Notes: generated by a model not told the origin, from the sequence alone. A stretch of DNA of 64,000 nt from an uncultured beta proteobacterium (GCA_903845935.1 CAIMZI010000134.1:1-64000), one strand, 5' to 3'; shown: positions 40,054 through 50,040, counted from the first letter of the stretch. A program made the numbers and translations.

Positions 40054-40461
40054 ATGAACTTTATTGTCAATAATTGGATGCTGATCTCCATTGCTCTGGT
40101 GTCTGGTGGCCTGCTGTTATGGCCGGTGATCCAGGGTGCGGCCATCGCCGGTCTGGCCCCGGCCGGTGCTGTGCAGTTGATCAATCGTGAAAAAGCGGTG
40201 TTGGTGGATGTCTGTGAAACCAGCGAATTTGCCTCTGGCCATATAGTCGGTGCCAAAAATATTCCCCTGGGTGAGCTCGAAGCCAAGTTGGGCGCTGCCG
40301 TGAAGAACAAGACCCTGCCCCTGATTTTGGTCTGCCAGACCGGCGCGCGCTCCGGCCGCGCTGTGGCGATTGCCAAAAAGCTGGGTTATGACCAGGCACA
40401 AAGCCTGGGTGGCGGTCTGACAGCCTGGAAGGCCGCCAACCTGCCGGTCGAAAAAGCCTGA
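40054..40461 (+). CDS. Membrane-anchored rhodanese-like protein
   Basis: A 135-residue protein with one N-terminal membrane helix (about 9-30) and a rhodanese domain whose active Cys is in LVCQTGARSGRA. It may handle reactive sulfur at the membrane; the exact substrate is unknown. A clear AAGGA precedes the ATG. It heads the rhodanese-grxC-secB-gpsA cluster found widely in betaproteobacteria. Confidence 0.9.
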   Translation: MNFIVNNWMLISIALVSGGLLLWPVIQGAAIAGLAPAGAVQLINREKAVLVDVCETSEFASGHIVGAKNIPLGELEAKLGAAVKNKTLPLILVCQTGARSGRAVAIAKKLGYDQAQSLGGGLTAWKAANLPVEKA

Positions 40462-40479
40462 ACCAACAAGGACCAAGAC

Positions 40480-40737
40480 ATGCAAGCCGTCAAGATGTAC
40501 ACCACCGCCGTTTGCCCTTACTGCGTTCAGGCCAAGCGCCTGTTGCAGGCCAGGGGCGTAGCGCAGATTGAAGAAGTTAGGGTGGACGCCCATCCGCAGG
40601 AGCGCATGAAGATGATGGAGAGCACCGGAAGGCGTACCGTGCCACAAATCTTTATTGGCGAGACCCATGTGGGCGGCTGCGACGACCTGATGGCGCTGGA
40701 CGCCAAGGGTGGTCTGTTGCCCTTACTAAATGCCTGA
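40480..40737 (+). CDS. grxC: Glutaredoxin 3
   Basis: Small dithiol glutaredoxin, 85 residues, with the CPYC active site at Cys12-Cys15 and the TVPQIFIGETHVGGCDDL glutathione-binding stretch. It reduces disulfides using glutathione. It starts 18 bases after the rhodanese stop. Its stop codon lies within the first copy of a 10-base tandem duplication (40732-40751). Confidence 0.94.
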   Translation: MQAVKMYTTAVCPYCVQAKRLLQARGVAQIEEVRVDAHPQERMKMMESTGRRTVPQIFIGETHVGGCDDLMALDAKGGLLPLLNA

Positions 40738-40751
40738 GATAGCCTGAGATA
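40732..40751 (+). repeat. Perfect 10-base tandem duplication at the grxC end
   Basis: GCCTGAGATA occurs twice head to tail (40732-40741 and 40742-40751). The first copy contains the grxC stop codon; the second provides the GATA of the GATAAT box in front of secB. Confidence 0.8.
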
Positions 40752-40753
40752 AT
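40748..40753 (+). promoter_or_regulatory. -10-like box upstream of secB
   Basis: GATAAT lies 66 bases upstream of the secB ATG, immediately after grxC. No convincing -35 is seen; secB could also be read from the grxC message. Confidence 0.35.
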
Positions 40754-40819
40754 CAGCGGCGTTCCTATTCTTCAGCCCGCATGACCGCGGACATTGCTTA
40801 CCTTTGAAAGAGTTTTCCC

Positions 40820-41275
40820 ATGGCAGACCAAGATCCCGTATTCCAGATTCAGCGCGTATACCTCAAGGAGGCTTCGCTGGAGCAACCCAATTCGCCGGCC
40901 ATTCTGCTGGAACAGGAACAACCTTCCGTTGACATTCAACTGGGCGTGGAAGCCAACCCGGTGGCCGAAGGTGTGTACGAGGTCGCAGTGACCGCTACCG
41001 TGCACACCAAGATCAAGGACAAGACCGTATTTTTGGTGGAAGCCAAGCAGGCCGGCATCTTTGAAATCCGCAACCTGGGCTAAGAGCAACTGGGGCAGAT
41101 CATGGGTATTGCCTGCCCGCAAATTGTCTACCCCTATCTGCGCGGCAATGTGGCCGACCTGATCCAACGCGCCGGTTTCCCGCCCGTACACCTGTCGGAA
41201 ATCAACTTCCAGGCCATGTACGACCAGCAGCGCAGCGAAGCCTCGGCCGCACCGGCCGGCACTCTGACGCAGTAA
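40820..41275 (+). pseudogene. secB: Protein-export chaperone SecB, interrupted by an in-frame TAA
   Basis: SecB holds preproteins unfolded for SecA. Codons 1-87 encode a typical N-terminal two-thirds ([19 protein letters not shown] ... [11 protein letters not shown]). Codon 88 is TAA (41081-41083). The same frame then continues as [19 protein letters not shown] and goes on to [14 protein letters not shown], ending at its natural TAA (41273-41275). Thus the whole 151-codon gene is intact apart from one stop, where relatives usually have Glu or Asp; a single G-to-T change would explain it. An in-frame ATG at 41102 could restart translation but lacks a clear ribosome site. It may be a recent nonsense mutation or a sequence error; both halves are otherwise undamaged. 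Confidence 0.85.
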
Positions 41276-41317
41276 GCCTGTGTGCGGGCAACGCCTGCAT
41301 GCCTTGGACCTTAAGCC

Positions 41318-42328
41318 ATGAAAATTCTTGTGCTGGGTGCCGGTGCCTGGGGCACGGCGCTGGCCCTAAGCGCCGCACAGCAATGGCGCCACCAGGTCAC
41401 GCTGTGGGCGCGCGCTGCGGAACAGGCGGCGGACATGCGCAGTAGCCGCAGCAATGCGCGTTACTTGCCCGGGGTCGTGCTGCCTGCCGGTTTGCAGCTC
41501 CTAGGCGGCAGCCTGGCGTCGCTGGAGGGGCAGATTGCGCAGCAGGACCTGCTGGTGATTGCATCACCGATGGCTGGCCTGCGCGGCATGCTGACTCAGT
41601 TGCGCGCCGCGCAAATGCCCGTGGTCTGGTTGTGCAAGGGTTTTGAGGCCGAGCGCGACGACAACTTCGGCCTGCTGGGCCATGAGGTGCAGGCCCAGGT
41701 GGCACCGGCCTTGCAGGCCGGCGTGCTGAGCGGCCCCAGCTTTGCGCAGGAAGTGGCGCAGGGCAAACCGACGGCCCTGGTGGCTGCCAGCGCTTTTGAG
41801 CATGTGCGCGAGGCCATGGTAGAGGCCTTTCACAGCAGCAGCCTGCGCGTCTATGCCAATGACGATGTGATCGGCGTGGAGGTGGGCGGCGCCGTGAAAA
41901 ACGTGCTGGCCATTGCCACCGGTCTGTGCGATGGCCTGCAACTGGGTCTGAATGCCCGCGCCGCCTTGATCACGCGTGGCCTTTCCGAAATCACAAGGCT
42001 GGGCTTGGCGCTGGACGCCAAGGCCGAAACCTTTATGGGACTGAGCGGTCTGGGTGACCTGGTGCTCACCGCCACCGGTGACCTGTCGCGCAACCGTCGC
42101 GTCGGCCTGGCGCTGGCGCAAGGCAAGAGCCTGCAGCAGGCGGTAGAGGAACTGGGCCATGTGGCCGAGGGCGTGTACTGCGCCCGCACCGTGCTGCAGC
42201 GCTCGCGCAGCCTCGACATTGAAATGCCGATTACCGAGTGCGTGGTGGATCTGTTGGACGGCCGCATACGGCCCGAGCAGGCCGTTTCGCGCCTGATGGG
42301 CCGTGAGCCGGGCAGCGAATTGGCCTAG
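41318..42328 (+). CDS. gpsA: NAD(P)-dependent glycerol-3-phosphate dehydrogenase
   Basis: Makes sn-glycerol-3-phosphate for phospholipids. The 336-residue protein has the dinucleotide motif [12 protein letters not shown], the [21 protein letters not shown] region, the catalytic Lys in [13 protein letters not shown] and [20 protein letters not shown]. It lies 42 bases after secB, the conserved order. Its end overlaps the convergent cphA stop by four bases. Confidence 0.95.
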   Translation: MKILVLGAGAWGTALALSAAQQWRHQVTLWARAAEQAADMRSSRSNARYLPGVVLPAGLQLLGGSLASLEGQIAQQDLLVIASPMAGLRGMLTQLRAAQMPVVWLCKGFEAERDDNFGLLGHEVQAQVAPALQAGVLSGPSFAQEVAQGKPTALVAASAFEHVREAMVEAFHSSSLRVYANDDVIGVEVGGAVKNVLAIATGLCDGLQLGLNARAALITRGLSEITRLGLALDAKAETFMGLSGLGDLVLTATGDLSRNRRVGLALAQGKSLQQAVEELGHVAEGVYCARTVLQRSRSLDIEMPITECVVDLLDGRIRPEQAVSRLMGREPGSELA

Positions 42329-44895
42329 CCTGCAGCTACGCGGGCCGCAATATGCGCCAGAGCGGCTTCCACCTGGTCCACCAAAATCAGGCACAGCTCG
42401 CCGTCCTTGAGCTTGTCCATCGCGTTGTCGATGGCCAAAAATTCGCCGTAGATTTCCGAGGATTCGGTGGTGCGCGTGGCGCCCTTGAGGCCTTCACGCA
42501 GCAGGGCGATCACCTCGCCGTCCTTGCGGCCGCGCTGGCACTGGTCTTCGAACAGCACCACCTCGTCAAAGGCAGCACCCAGAATTTCGGTCTGTTGGCG
42601 TATATCCTGGTCGCGCCGGTCGCCGGCGCCGCTGATGACTACGCTGCGTCTTGTGGCTGGCATGGCCTCCACCGCCTGTACCAGGGCCGCCATGGCGTCC
42701 GGGTTGTGGCCATAGTCGGCGATCACGGTGGCGCCTCGGTAGTGGAACAGGTTAAAGCGCCCGGCGGCGTTGTCGTTGTCGTTGGAAAAGCTGGCCAGAC
42801 CGGCCTCGATCGTCGCCCATTCCACCTTCAGAGCCCAAACGGCGGCCACTGAGGCCATGACGTTCTCCACCTGAAAGCCGATGGCGCCGCCCAGCGTGAC
42901 TGGGATTTTGCTCAAGGGAATATGGTGTTTGAAGTCGCCTTGTGCCGCCACCAGATTACCTTCTTCCACATAGACCACGGCATGGCCCTGGGCGCGGTGG
43001 GTGGCCATGACGGGATGGTGACGGTCCTGGGCAAAGAAGGTGACCGCGCCCTTGGTCTTTTTGGCCATGGAGGCCACATTAGCGTCAGCGGCATTCAATA
43101 CCGCCACGCCCTTGGCAGACACGTTTTGCACGATGACACGCTTGAGCACCGCCAGGTCCTGCACCGTGGTGATGTAGTTCAGACCCAGGTGGTCGCCCGT
43201 TCCCACATTGGTAACCACAGCCACATCGCAGCGGTCAAAGGCCAGGCCTTCGCGCAGCACGCCGCCACGCGCCGTCTCCAGCACGGCAGCGTCCACGTCC
43301 GGGTGCAAGAGCACGCTGCGCGCACTTTTTGGGCCGCTGCAGTCGCCCGTGTCAATGCATTGGCCGTCGACATAGACTCCATCGGTATTGGTCATACCCA
43401 CGCGCAGGCCGCGGGCCTTGAGCAGGTGCGAAATCAGACGCACGGTGGTGGTCTTGCCATTGGTTCCTGTAACGGCCACCAGCGGGATGCGACCGGTTTC
43501 GCCGCCCTTGAATAGGGTGGAAATAATCGCCTCGCCCACCGGACGGCCCTTGCCAAAGGAGGGCGCCAGGTGCATGCGCAGGCCCGGTGCGGCGTTCACT
43601 TCCACCATGCCGCCGCCTTGCTCTTCGAGCGGGCGCAGAATGCTGTCGCAGACCACGTCCACACCGCAGATGTCCAGTCCGACCATGTGGGCTGCGGCCA
43701 CGGCGCGTGCCGCCACATCCGGATGAACATCGTCGGTCACATCGGTGGCCGAGCCGCCGGTGGAGAGGTTGGCATTGTTGCGCAGATTGACGCGCTGGCC
43801 CTTGAGTGGCACCGATTCGGCGCTAAAGCCCTGGATTGCCAGGCATTCTTTGGCGATGTCATCAAAACGGATCTTGGTCAGAGACGTGGAGTGGCCGGAG
43901 CCGCGCCTCGGGTCCCGGTTGACCTGCTCCACCAGCTGCGCCACGCTGCTCACGCCGTCGCCCACGACCTTGGGCGGCTCGCGCCTGGCCGCAGCCACCA
44001 GCTTGTCGCCCACCACCAGCAGGCGGAAATCATTGCCGGGCATGAAGCGTTCCACCAGGATGGAGTCGCTGAAGGTGGCTGCTACGTCATAGGCCTTGCG
44101 CAAGGACTCCTCACTGTTGATGTTGACCGTAACGCCCTTGCCCTGGTTGCCGTCCAGCGGCTTGATCACCACCGGCAGGCCGATTTCGCAGGCCGCCTTC
44201 CAGGCGTCGTCGGCATCAAGCACCTCGCGCCCGGCGGGCACCGGCACGCCAGCGGCAGACAAGAGCTTTTTGGTGAGCTGCTTGTCCTGCGCAATGGCCT
44301 CGGAAATGGCGCTGGTGGAGTCGATCTCGGCGGCCTGGATACGGCGCTGCTGGCTGCCCCAGCCAAAGCGCACCATGCTGCCCTCTGTCATGCGGGAAAA
44401 CGGGATGCCACGGGCCACGGCCGCGTCCACGATGCAACCGGTGCTAGGCCCCAGACGCACCTCTTCGTCTAGGTCGCGCAGTTCGGTCAATGCCGCAGCC
44501 AGGTCAAACGCATTATCGGTTTGCGCTGCCTCACACAGGGCCTGCGCCATTTCCAGCGCCTTGCGGCCTACCGCCTCTTCGCTGTATTCCACTACCACCT
44601 GGTAGACATGGGAGTCCAGCGTAGCGGTGGTGCAGCTAAAGGTGACCGGGCAACCGGCTTGCGCCTGCAGCCCCAAGGCCACCATCTCCAGCACATGGGC
44701 CATGGAAATGGTGTCGTTGTGGCCGGTAGGCTGCAGTGACCCTAGTTCGGGGAAACGCTCGCGCAACCGGGCTTCAAAGCCGGGCAGACCGGCAATCGCG
44801 TTTTCATGCGCTGCACAGGACACGATGGATTGAATGGCGGTGTGGTGGCTCCAAAGATTGGGGCCGCGCAGGGCGCGAATGCGGGTAACTTCCAT
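42325..44895 (-). CDS. cphA: Cyanophycin synthetase
   Basis: Makes cyanophycin, a storage polymer of poly-aspartate with arginine side chains. The 856-residue protein has an N-terminal domain, an ATP-grasp domain (about 215-480, with [17 protein letters not shown]) that adds one amino acid, and a Mur-ligase-like domain with an intact P-loop, [11 protein letters not shown], that adds the other. The start at 44895 ([15 protein letters not shown]) is seven bases after cphA' and fits the family. It is co-transcribed with cphA', and no cyanophycinase gene is in view. Confidence 0.93.
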   Translation of the reverse strand: MEVTRIRALRGPNLWSHHTAIQSIVSCAAHENAIAGLPGFEARLRERFPELGSLQPTGHNDTISMAHVLEMVALGLQAQAGCPVTFSCTTATLDSHVYQVVVEYSEEAVGRKALEMAQALCEAAQTDNAFDLAAALTELRDLDEEVRLGPSTGCIVDAAVARGIPFSRMTEGSMVRFGWGSQQRRIQAAEIDSTSAISEAIAQDKQLTKKLLSAAGVPVPAGREVLDADDAWKAACEIGLPVVIKPLDGNQGKGVTVNINSEESLRKAYDVAATFSDSILVERFMPGNDFRLLVVGDKLVAAARREPPKVVGDGVSSVAQLVEQVNRDPRRGSGHSTSLTKIRFDDIAKECLAIQGFSAESVPLKGQRVNLRNNANLSTGGSATDVTDDVHPDVAARAVAAAHMVGLDICGVDVVCDSILRPLEEQGGGMVEVNAAPGLRMHLAPSFGKGRPVGEAIISTLFKGGETGRIPLVAVTGTNGKTTTVRLISHLLKARGLRVGMTNTDGVYVDGQCIDTGDCSGPKSARSVLLHPDVDAAVLETARGGVLREGLAFDRCDVAVVTNVGTGDHLGLNYITTVQDLAVLKRVIVQNVSAKGVAVLNAADANVASMAKKTKGAVTFFAQDRHHPVMATHRAQGHAVVYVEEGNLVAAQGDFKHHIPLSKIPVTLGGAIGFQVENVMASVAAVWALKVEWATIEAGLASFSNDNDNAAGRFNLFHYRGATVIADYGHNPDAMAALVQAVEAMPATRRSVVISGAGDRRDQDIRQQTEILGAAFDEVVLFEDQCQRGRKDGEVIALLREGLKGATRTTESSEIYGEFLAIDNAMDKLKDGELCLILVDQVEAALAHIAARVAAG

Positions 44896-44902
44896 GGCGT
44901 GC

Positions 44903-47080
44903 TCAGTAAGGGGTCTTTTTGGGTGCGGACTCAAAGGTGCGCAGTCCGGCACCAATCAGTTCGACTGGAATGTTCAGCGCCCAGGCGGCGGCCACAGCGG
45001 CCATCACCATTTCCGGCTTGGAGGATTTGGCCGGCGTCAGGTGGGCCAGCGGCAGGCTGGCGGCAATCTGCGCGCCCTGCGCCAGCACGATCACCTTGCC
45101 CTGTAAAAACACCACGCGTTCGCCACCCTCGCGGTGCGCTGCCAGTGCCGGGCTGTCGGCGTTGAGGCTGTAGAAAATGACCTTGCCATCACACAGCTCG
45201 GCCATCTCCACGGCCTGGTGGTCGTCTGCATTGAGCACGGCGGTGCCGCTGGGCAGCACCACGTCGACCTGGGTGCGCGCTACCTTGTAGGTTTGCTCGG
45301 CATCCTGGATGTCGTAGTGTTTCAGACCCTCGTGCCAGGCCACATCGGTGACCACGCCGACCGTGCATTTGTCATAGGCCAGGCCCTCGCCCAGGATCAT
45401 GGTGCCGGGGTTTTCAAATACCGCTGCCTGTACCGAACGGTTGATCAATACGCGCTGACCGGCCTCCCAATGGGCGCAGTTGGACGCGTCGATTTGGCGG
45501 CCATCCAGGTACAGGCCTTCGCTGCAGGCCAGACCGACCTGCTTGCCGCTGATATGCACCAGCCAGGCCACCAGCCGCGCAATGCGGCCGTTGTGCTGGG
45601 TGCCGGTGATGCCGACAATCGGGATGCGGCCGTCTTGTCCTTCGCCAAACAGGTGGTCGATGATGGCGCGCCCCACCGGCTGCCCGCTGCCGTTGACGGG
45701 TTTGATGTGGGCCAGCAGGCCGGGGCTGGCATTGACCTCGATGACACAGCCCTGCTGGCTTTGCAGTGGCTGGGTGTAGTCTTCCAGCACCATATCCACA
45801 CCGGCAATGTCCAGGCCGACCACGCGGGCGGCCAGGGCGGCGGCGGCGGCAATCGTGGGGTGCACCTTGTCGGTGATGTCGAATTTGACGTTGCCATTGC
45901 GCTGGATCAGCACCTTGCGGCCGTCCTCGGGCACCGACCCGGGCTTGAAGCCGGCGCGTTCGAGCTCCAGAATGATTTCGCCGCTCTTGCTGGGCATCAG
46001 CGCGTTGAGTGGCGAGTCTTCCCCCGAACCACGGCGCGGGTCGGTGTTGATCTGCAGGTCGGTCAGCTCGTCGATGTTGTGCTTGCCGTCACCGGTCACC
46101 CAGAGCGATTCGCCGGCAGCGGCTGCCACCATTTTTTTGCCCACAATCAACAAGCGGTGCTCGTTGCCGGGGATGTACTTTTCCACAATGACGGCGCTGC
46201 CCTCGCCCTTGCGGAAGGCCAGCTCAAAGGCCGCATTGACATCGGCCTCGGTGCGCAGGTCCAGCGACACGCCACGGCCGTGGTTGCCGTCATAGGGCTT
46301 GAGCACCACGGGCACGCCAATTTCCTGAGCCGCCTCCCAGGCGGCCTCGGCGCTGCGCACCAGTTCGCCCTCGGGCACCGGTACACCGCAGGACTTGAGC
46401 AGGGCCTTGGTCAGGTCCTTGTCGCTGGCGATTTCTTCGGCAATCGCGCTGGTCTGGTCGGTCTCGGCCGTCCAGATGCGGCGCTGCGCCTTGCCATAGC
46501 CGAGCTGCACCAGATTGCCACTGGTCAGGCGTATATTGGGTATGCGGCGTGCTGTGGCGGCATCCACAATGTGCGCCGTGCTCGGTCCCAGGCAAAGATC
46601 ATCCACCATCTCGGTCAGGTCTTCCACCGTCTGGGCCATGTCAAACGGCGTGTCCATGATGGCCGACAGCAGCAGGGCCCGACCGGCTTGCAGCGCGGCG
46701 CGGCCTACCTTTTCGTGGCGGGTGCGAAAGGCAATCTTGTAAATGCCCGGCGTGGAGGTGCTGCGCGCCTTGCCAAAGCCGGTGCGCATGCCCGCCAGGT
46801 TTTGCATCTCCAGACAGACATGCTCCAGAATATGCGCGGCCCAGGTGCCTTCCTGCAGTCGCTGCAGAAAGCCGCCGCGCACGCCGGGGCTGCATTCATG
46901 CTCGATCAGGCCGGGCAGCAGAGTGGTCAGCCGTTCATAAAAGCCGGGGATGGTGTTGGAGGGGTGGTTCTCCAGATCGCCAATGTCGACCCAGGCCTCT
47001 ATCACCGGCCTATAGGTCCAAATATTGGGGCCGCGCAAATGGGTAACGCGAAGAATCTCTATATTGATCTTGTCTTGCAT
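44903..47080 (-). CDS. Second cyanophycin synthetase-like protein CphA' with a degenerate P-loop
   Basis: A 725-residue relative of CphA, shorter at the C-terminus. It keeps the N-terminal domain and the ATP-grasp domain (VVLKPYDGNHGRGVSLDL, RRGSGEDSPLN), but in the Mur-ligase part the Walker-A stretch reads GITGTQHNGRIARLV: the Gly-Lys-Thr of a working P-loop is gone. It therefore probably uses only the ATP-grasp site, as CphA2-type enzymes that join ready-made aspartyl-arginine units do, or it assists CphA. The ATG at 47080 is chosen; a GTG at 47143 is possible. It is upstream of cphA in one operon. Confidence 0.85.
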   Translation of the reverse strand: MQDKINIEILRVTHLRGPNIWTYRPVIEAWVDIGDLENHPSNTIPGFYERLTTLLPGLIEHECSPGVRGGFLQRLQEGTWAAHILEHVCLEMQNLAGMRTGFGKARSTSTPGIYKIAFRTRHEKVGRAALQAGRALLLSAIMDTPFDMAQTVEDLTEMVDDLCLGPSTAHIVDAATARRIPNIRLTSGNLVQLGYGKAQRRIWTAETDQTSAIAEEIASDKDLTKALLKSCGVPVPEGELVRSAEAAWEAAQEIGVPVVLKPYDGNHGRGVSLDLRTEADVNAAFELAFRKGEGSAVIVEKYIPGNEHRLLIVGKKMVAAAAGESLWVTGDGKHNIDELTDLQINTDPRRGSGEDSPLNALMPSKSGEIILELERAGFKPGSVPEDGRKVLIQRNGNVKFDITDKVHPTIAAAAALAARVVGLDIAGVDMVLEDYTQPLQSQQGCVIEVNASPGLLAHIKPVNGSGQPVGRAIIDHLFGEGQDGRIPIVGITGTQHNGRIARLVAWLVHISGKQVGLACSEGLYLDGRQIDASNCAHWEAGQRVLINRSVQAAVFENPGTMILGEGLAYDKCTVGVVTDVAWHEGLKHYDIQDAEQTYKVARTQVDVVLPSGTAVLNADDHQAVEMAELCDGKVIFYSLNADSPALAAHREGGERVVFLQGKVIVLAQGAQIAASLPLAHLTPAKSSKPEMVMAAVAAAWALNIPVELIGAGLRTFESAPKKTPY

Positions 47081-47260
47081 GGGGCTTTGTGGCTTGGGCA
47101 GTCCACCAACATGGCGCTGTCCGCGTTGTGTATTCTCGCTCACTGTGGTGCTAGGCGCACTGAGGCCATACCCTGTGGGGTGGTATCGTCAAGCATGCCC
47201 CGCGTGGGGACTGCTTTTGGCTTGTTGGCGGAACCGAATAAAACATGAATCCTGCTCGTA

Positions 47261-49549
47261 ATGACCACTGAAATTTCCCTTGTACACTCCGCGCCCGGCG
47301 AGCTTGCCGCCCCATGGCGATCTGTTGTTCAGGCAGCTCTGCACTCAGAAGAAAACGTTCTGGCCGCCCTGGAGGTTGACCTGGATGCGCGCCTGCACTT
47401 CGTCAAGGCCTTGCTGCTCGTCACCAATCAACGCATTCTGAGCCGCGAGGGTGGAGCCTCCGGCTGGCAAGAGTGGGGCTATTCTGCGGGCCTTAGCTTG
47501 CAGCACCATGACCACGCCGGCGTCGGCCATCTGGAGTTGTTGGACGCCAGCGGCCTCTTGGCCAGCTGGCGCTTTACCCTGGGCCAGAACCTGCATGCTA
47601 TCCGCCTGGTGGACCAATTCGCCGCGCAGCGTGAAAGCGTGATTTCCGGCAAGCCCCTGCAACAGGCGCTCAAAAACATCTGCCCGAGCTGCAAGGCGCC
47701 CCTGGAGCCGGACCAGGAGGAGTGTCCGATCTGCACCAAGGTGGTCCATACCCCGCCCTCCACCTGGACCCTGTTTCGGCTTTGGCGCTTCGCCAAGCCG
47801 TATCGCGGCCAGTTGTTCTTGGGCTTTTTTCTGATGCTCATGGGAACGGCCGCCAGTCAGGTGCCGCCCTATCTGACCATTCCGCTGGTGGACAAGGTGC
47901 TGATTCCGTTTCAGAACGGCCAGCACATCGCACCCAGCACCATCGCCTGGTATCTGTCCGGCCTCTTGGGTTCCGGCATTTTGGCCTGGGCCTTAAGCTG
48001 GGCCAAGACCTATATCCTGGCACTGGCTTCCGAGCGGATTGCCGCCGACCTGCGCACCACCACCTACGAGCATTTACTGCGCCTCTCCTTGGAATATTTT
48101 GGCGGCAAACGCACCGGCGACCTGCTGTCGCGCGTGGGCAGCGAGAGCGACCGCATCGCCGTTTACCTGTCGCTGCACCTGACCGACTTTGCCAGCGACG
48201 TCATCATGATCGTGATGACCGCTGTCATCCTGTTTTCCATGAATCCGTACCTGGCGCTGATCACCCTGGTGCCGCTGCCCTTTATCGGCTGGATGATCCA
48301 CTTTGTGCGCTACCGCCTGCGCACCGGTTTCGAGAAAATCGACCGGGTCTGGGGCGAGGTGACCAATGTGCTGGCCGATACCATTCCCGGCATCCGCGTG
48401 GTCAAGGCCTTTGCCCAGGAGCAGCGCGAGGCCAAACGCTTTCGTGAGGCGAATCGCCACAACCTGATCGTCAACGACCGCATCAACCGCATCTGGTCGC
48501 TGTTCTCGCCCAGCGTCTCGCTGATGACCGAAATCGGCCTGCTGGTGGTCTGGGGCTCTGGCATCTGGCAGGTGTCGAAGGGGGAGATCACCGTGGGTAT
48601 GCTGCTGGCGGCGATTGCCTACATCGGCCGCTTTTACGGTCGGCTCGATTCCATGAGCCGAATCGTGTCGGTGACGCAGAAGTCGGCCTCGGCGGCCAAG
48701 CGCATCTTCGACATTCTGGACCATGTCTCCAGCGTGCCCGAGCCCGCCAACCCGGTGCATGTGGGCAAGATGGAAGGGCGCATAGCGGTGCGCGACGTGG
48801 GCTTCCGCTACGGCAACCGCGAGGTCAACAAGGGCATCACGCTCAACATCGCGCCGGGCGAGATGATCGGCCTGGTGGGCCACAGCGGCTCGGGCAAAAG
48901 CACGCTGGTGAATCTGATCTGCCGCTTCTACGACGTGTCCGAGGGCGCGATTTTGGTGGACGGCGTGGACATTCGGTCGTATGCGATTGCCGACTTCCGC
49001 CAGAACATCGGTCTGGTGCTGCAGGAACCCTTTTTGTTCTTCGGCACGATTGCCGAGAACATTGCCTATGGCAAGCCGGATGCCACGCGCGAGGAAATCA
49101 TCGCCTCGGCCCGCGCCGCCCACGCCCATGAGTTCATCCTGCGTCTGCCCCAGGGCTACGACTCCATGGTCGGCGAGCGCGGCCAGGGCCTGTCGGGCGG
49201 CGAGCGCCAGCGCATCTCGATTGCGCGCGCACTGCTGATCGACCCGCGCATTCTGATCCTGGATGAAGCCACCTCGTCGGTGGACTCCGAGACCGAAAAA
49301 GAAATCCAGAAGGCGCTGGAGAACCTGGTAAAGGGCCGCACCACCATTGCCATCGCCCACCGCCTGTCCACCCTGCACCGGGCCGACCGTCTGGTGGTGC
49401 TGGATCGGGGGCGCGTCGTGGAGGAGGGCACGCACGATGTGCTGATGGCGCAGCAAGGTGCTTACTACAACCTCTACCAGGCGCAGGCGCGCAATGTGGA
49501 TGTGGACATGGACGCCGCGCGCGGCTCCGATAACGCGGAGGGCGCATGA
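47261..49549 (+). CDS. ABC transporter, permease-ATPase fusion, cyanophycin-associated
   Basis: A 762-residue exporter-type ABC half-transporter. It has an N-terminal soluble domain (1-135) of unknown fold, a zinc ribbon (CPSC at 141-144, CPIC at 155-158), six membrane helices (about 185-470), and a C-terminal ATPase with GHSGSGKST (Walker A), LSGGERQR (signature) and ILILDEATSSVD (Walker B). It is the kind of ABC protein repeatedly found beside cyanophycin synthetases. Its substrate is unknown. Divergent from cphA' and overlapping the DUF1854 gene by four bases. Confidence 0.88.
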   Translation: MTTEISLVHSAPGELAAPWRSVVQAALHSEENVLAALEVDLDARLHFVKALLLVTNQRILSREGGASGWQEWGYSAGLSLQHHDHAGVGHLELLDASGLLASWRFTLGQNLHAIRLVDQFAAQRESVISGKPLQQALKNICPSCKAPLEPDQEECPICTKVVHTPPSTWTLFRLWRFAKPYRGQLFLGFFLMLMGTAASQVPPYLTIPLVDKVLIPFQNGQHIAPSTIAWYLSGLLGSGILAWALSWAKTYILALASERIAADLRTTTYEHLLRLSLEYFGGKRTGDLLSRVGSESDRIAVYLSLHLTDFASDVIMIVMTAVILFSMNPYLALITLVPLPFIGWMIHFVRYRLRTGFEKIDRVWGEVTNVLADTIPGIRVVKAFAQEQREAKRFREANRHNLIVNDRINRIWSLFSPSVSLMTEIGLLVVWGSGIWQVSKGEITVGMLLAAIAYIGRFYGRLDSMSRIVSVTQKSASAAKRIFDILDHVSSVPEPANPVHVGKMEGRIAVRDVGFRYGNREVNKGITLNIAPGEMIGLVGHSGSGKSTLVNLICRFYDVSEGAILVDGVDIRSYAIADFRQNIGLVLQEPFLFFGTIAENIAYGKPDATREEIIASARAAHAHEFILRLPQGYDSMVGERGQGLSGGERQRISIARALLIDPRILILDEATSSVDSETEKEIQKALENLVKGRTTIAIAHRLSTLHRADRLVVLDRGRVVEEGTHDVLMAQQGAYYNLYQAQARNVDVDMDAARGSDNAEGA

Positions 49550-50040
49550 TGAGCAGTCCCATGACCCCTGAGCACCAGCAGTTCATGCTGGAGCGCAATG
49601 CCTTTGGCAAGTTGATCCTGACCACCCCAAGCGGTGTGCGTTTTGAGGCCGTGGTGCCGGTGCGGGCCTTCCCGATCCAGTCGCCCGAGGTCGGAATTTC
49701 GATGGTGAATACCGACAGCGAAGAGGTGGGCTGGATCGACCGGCTGGCCGATTACCCCGAGCCCGCGCAAAGCCTGATTCGCCAGGAGCTGGAGGCGCGC
49801 GAGTTCATTCCGGTGATTGTGCAAATCGTGTCGGTCAGCAGCTTTTCCACGCCCTGCACCTGGACGGTGGACACCGACCGGGGTCGCACGGAATTTGTCT
49901 TGCGCGGCGACGAGGACATACGCCGCATCGGCAAGGACAACGCGCTCTTGATTGCCGACACCCATGGCATTCAGTACCTAGTGCGGGATCAGTTTGCTTT
50001 GAACACGGCCAGCAAGAAGATTCTGGACCGGTTCTTGTAA
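49546..50040 (+). CDS. DUF1854 protein, cyanophycin-associated
   Basis: A 164-residue soluble protein of the DUF1854 family: ERNAFGKLILTTPSGVRFEAVVPVRAFPIQSP (cited in part as GVRFEAVVPVRAFPI), then EEVGWIDRLADYP and VDTDRGRTEFVLRGDEDIRRI. The family is known almost only from genomic association with cyanophycin synthetases and the ABC protein encoded just upstream. Start overlaps the transporter stop, so the two are coupled; a second ATG follows immediately. It may be a regulatory subunit of the transporter, which is an inference. Confidence 0.87.
   Translation: MMSSPMTPEHQQFMLERNAFGKLILTTPSGVRFEAVVPVRAFPIQSPEVGISMVNTDSEEVGWIDRLADYPEPAQSLIRQELEAREFIPVIVQIVSVSSFSTPCTWTVDTDRGRTEFVLRGDEDIRRIGKDNALLIADTHGIQYLVRDQFALNTASKKILDRFL

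Noticed and set aside
41081..41083. Stop-codon reassignment (UAA read as an amino acid) to explain secB
   Set aside because: Many intact genes in the window end with TAA at the family-typical position, and a normal prfA is present, so global recoding is not supported.
45134..47248. Open frame of about 700 codons on the plus strand opposite cphA'
   Set aside because: It is a mirror of the GC-rich codon pattern of cphA', has no recognisable domains, and the opposite strand has clear ATP-grasp motifs.
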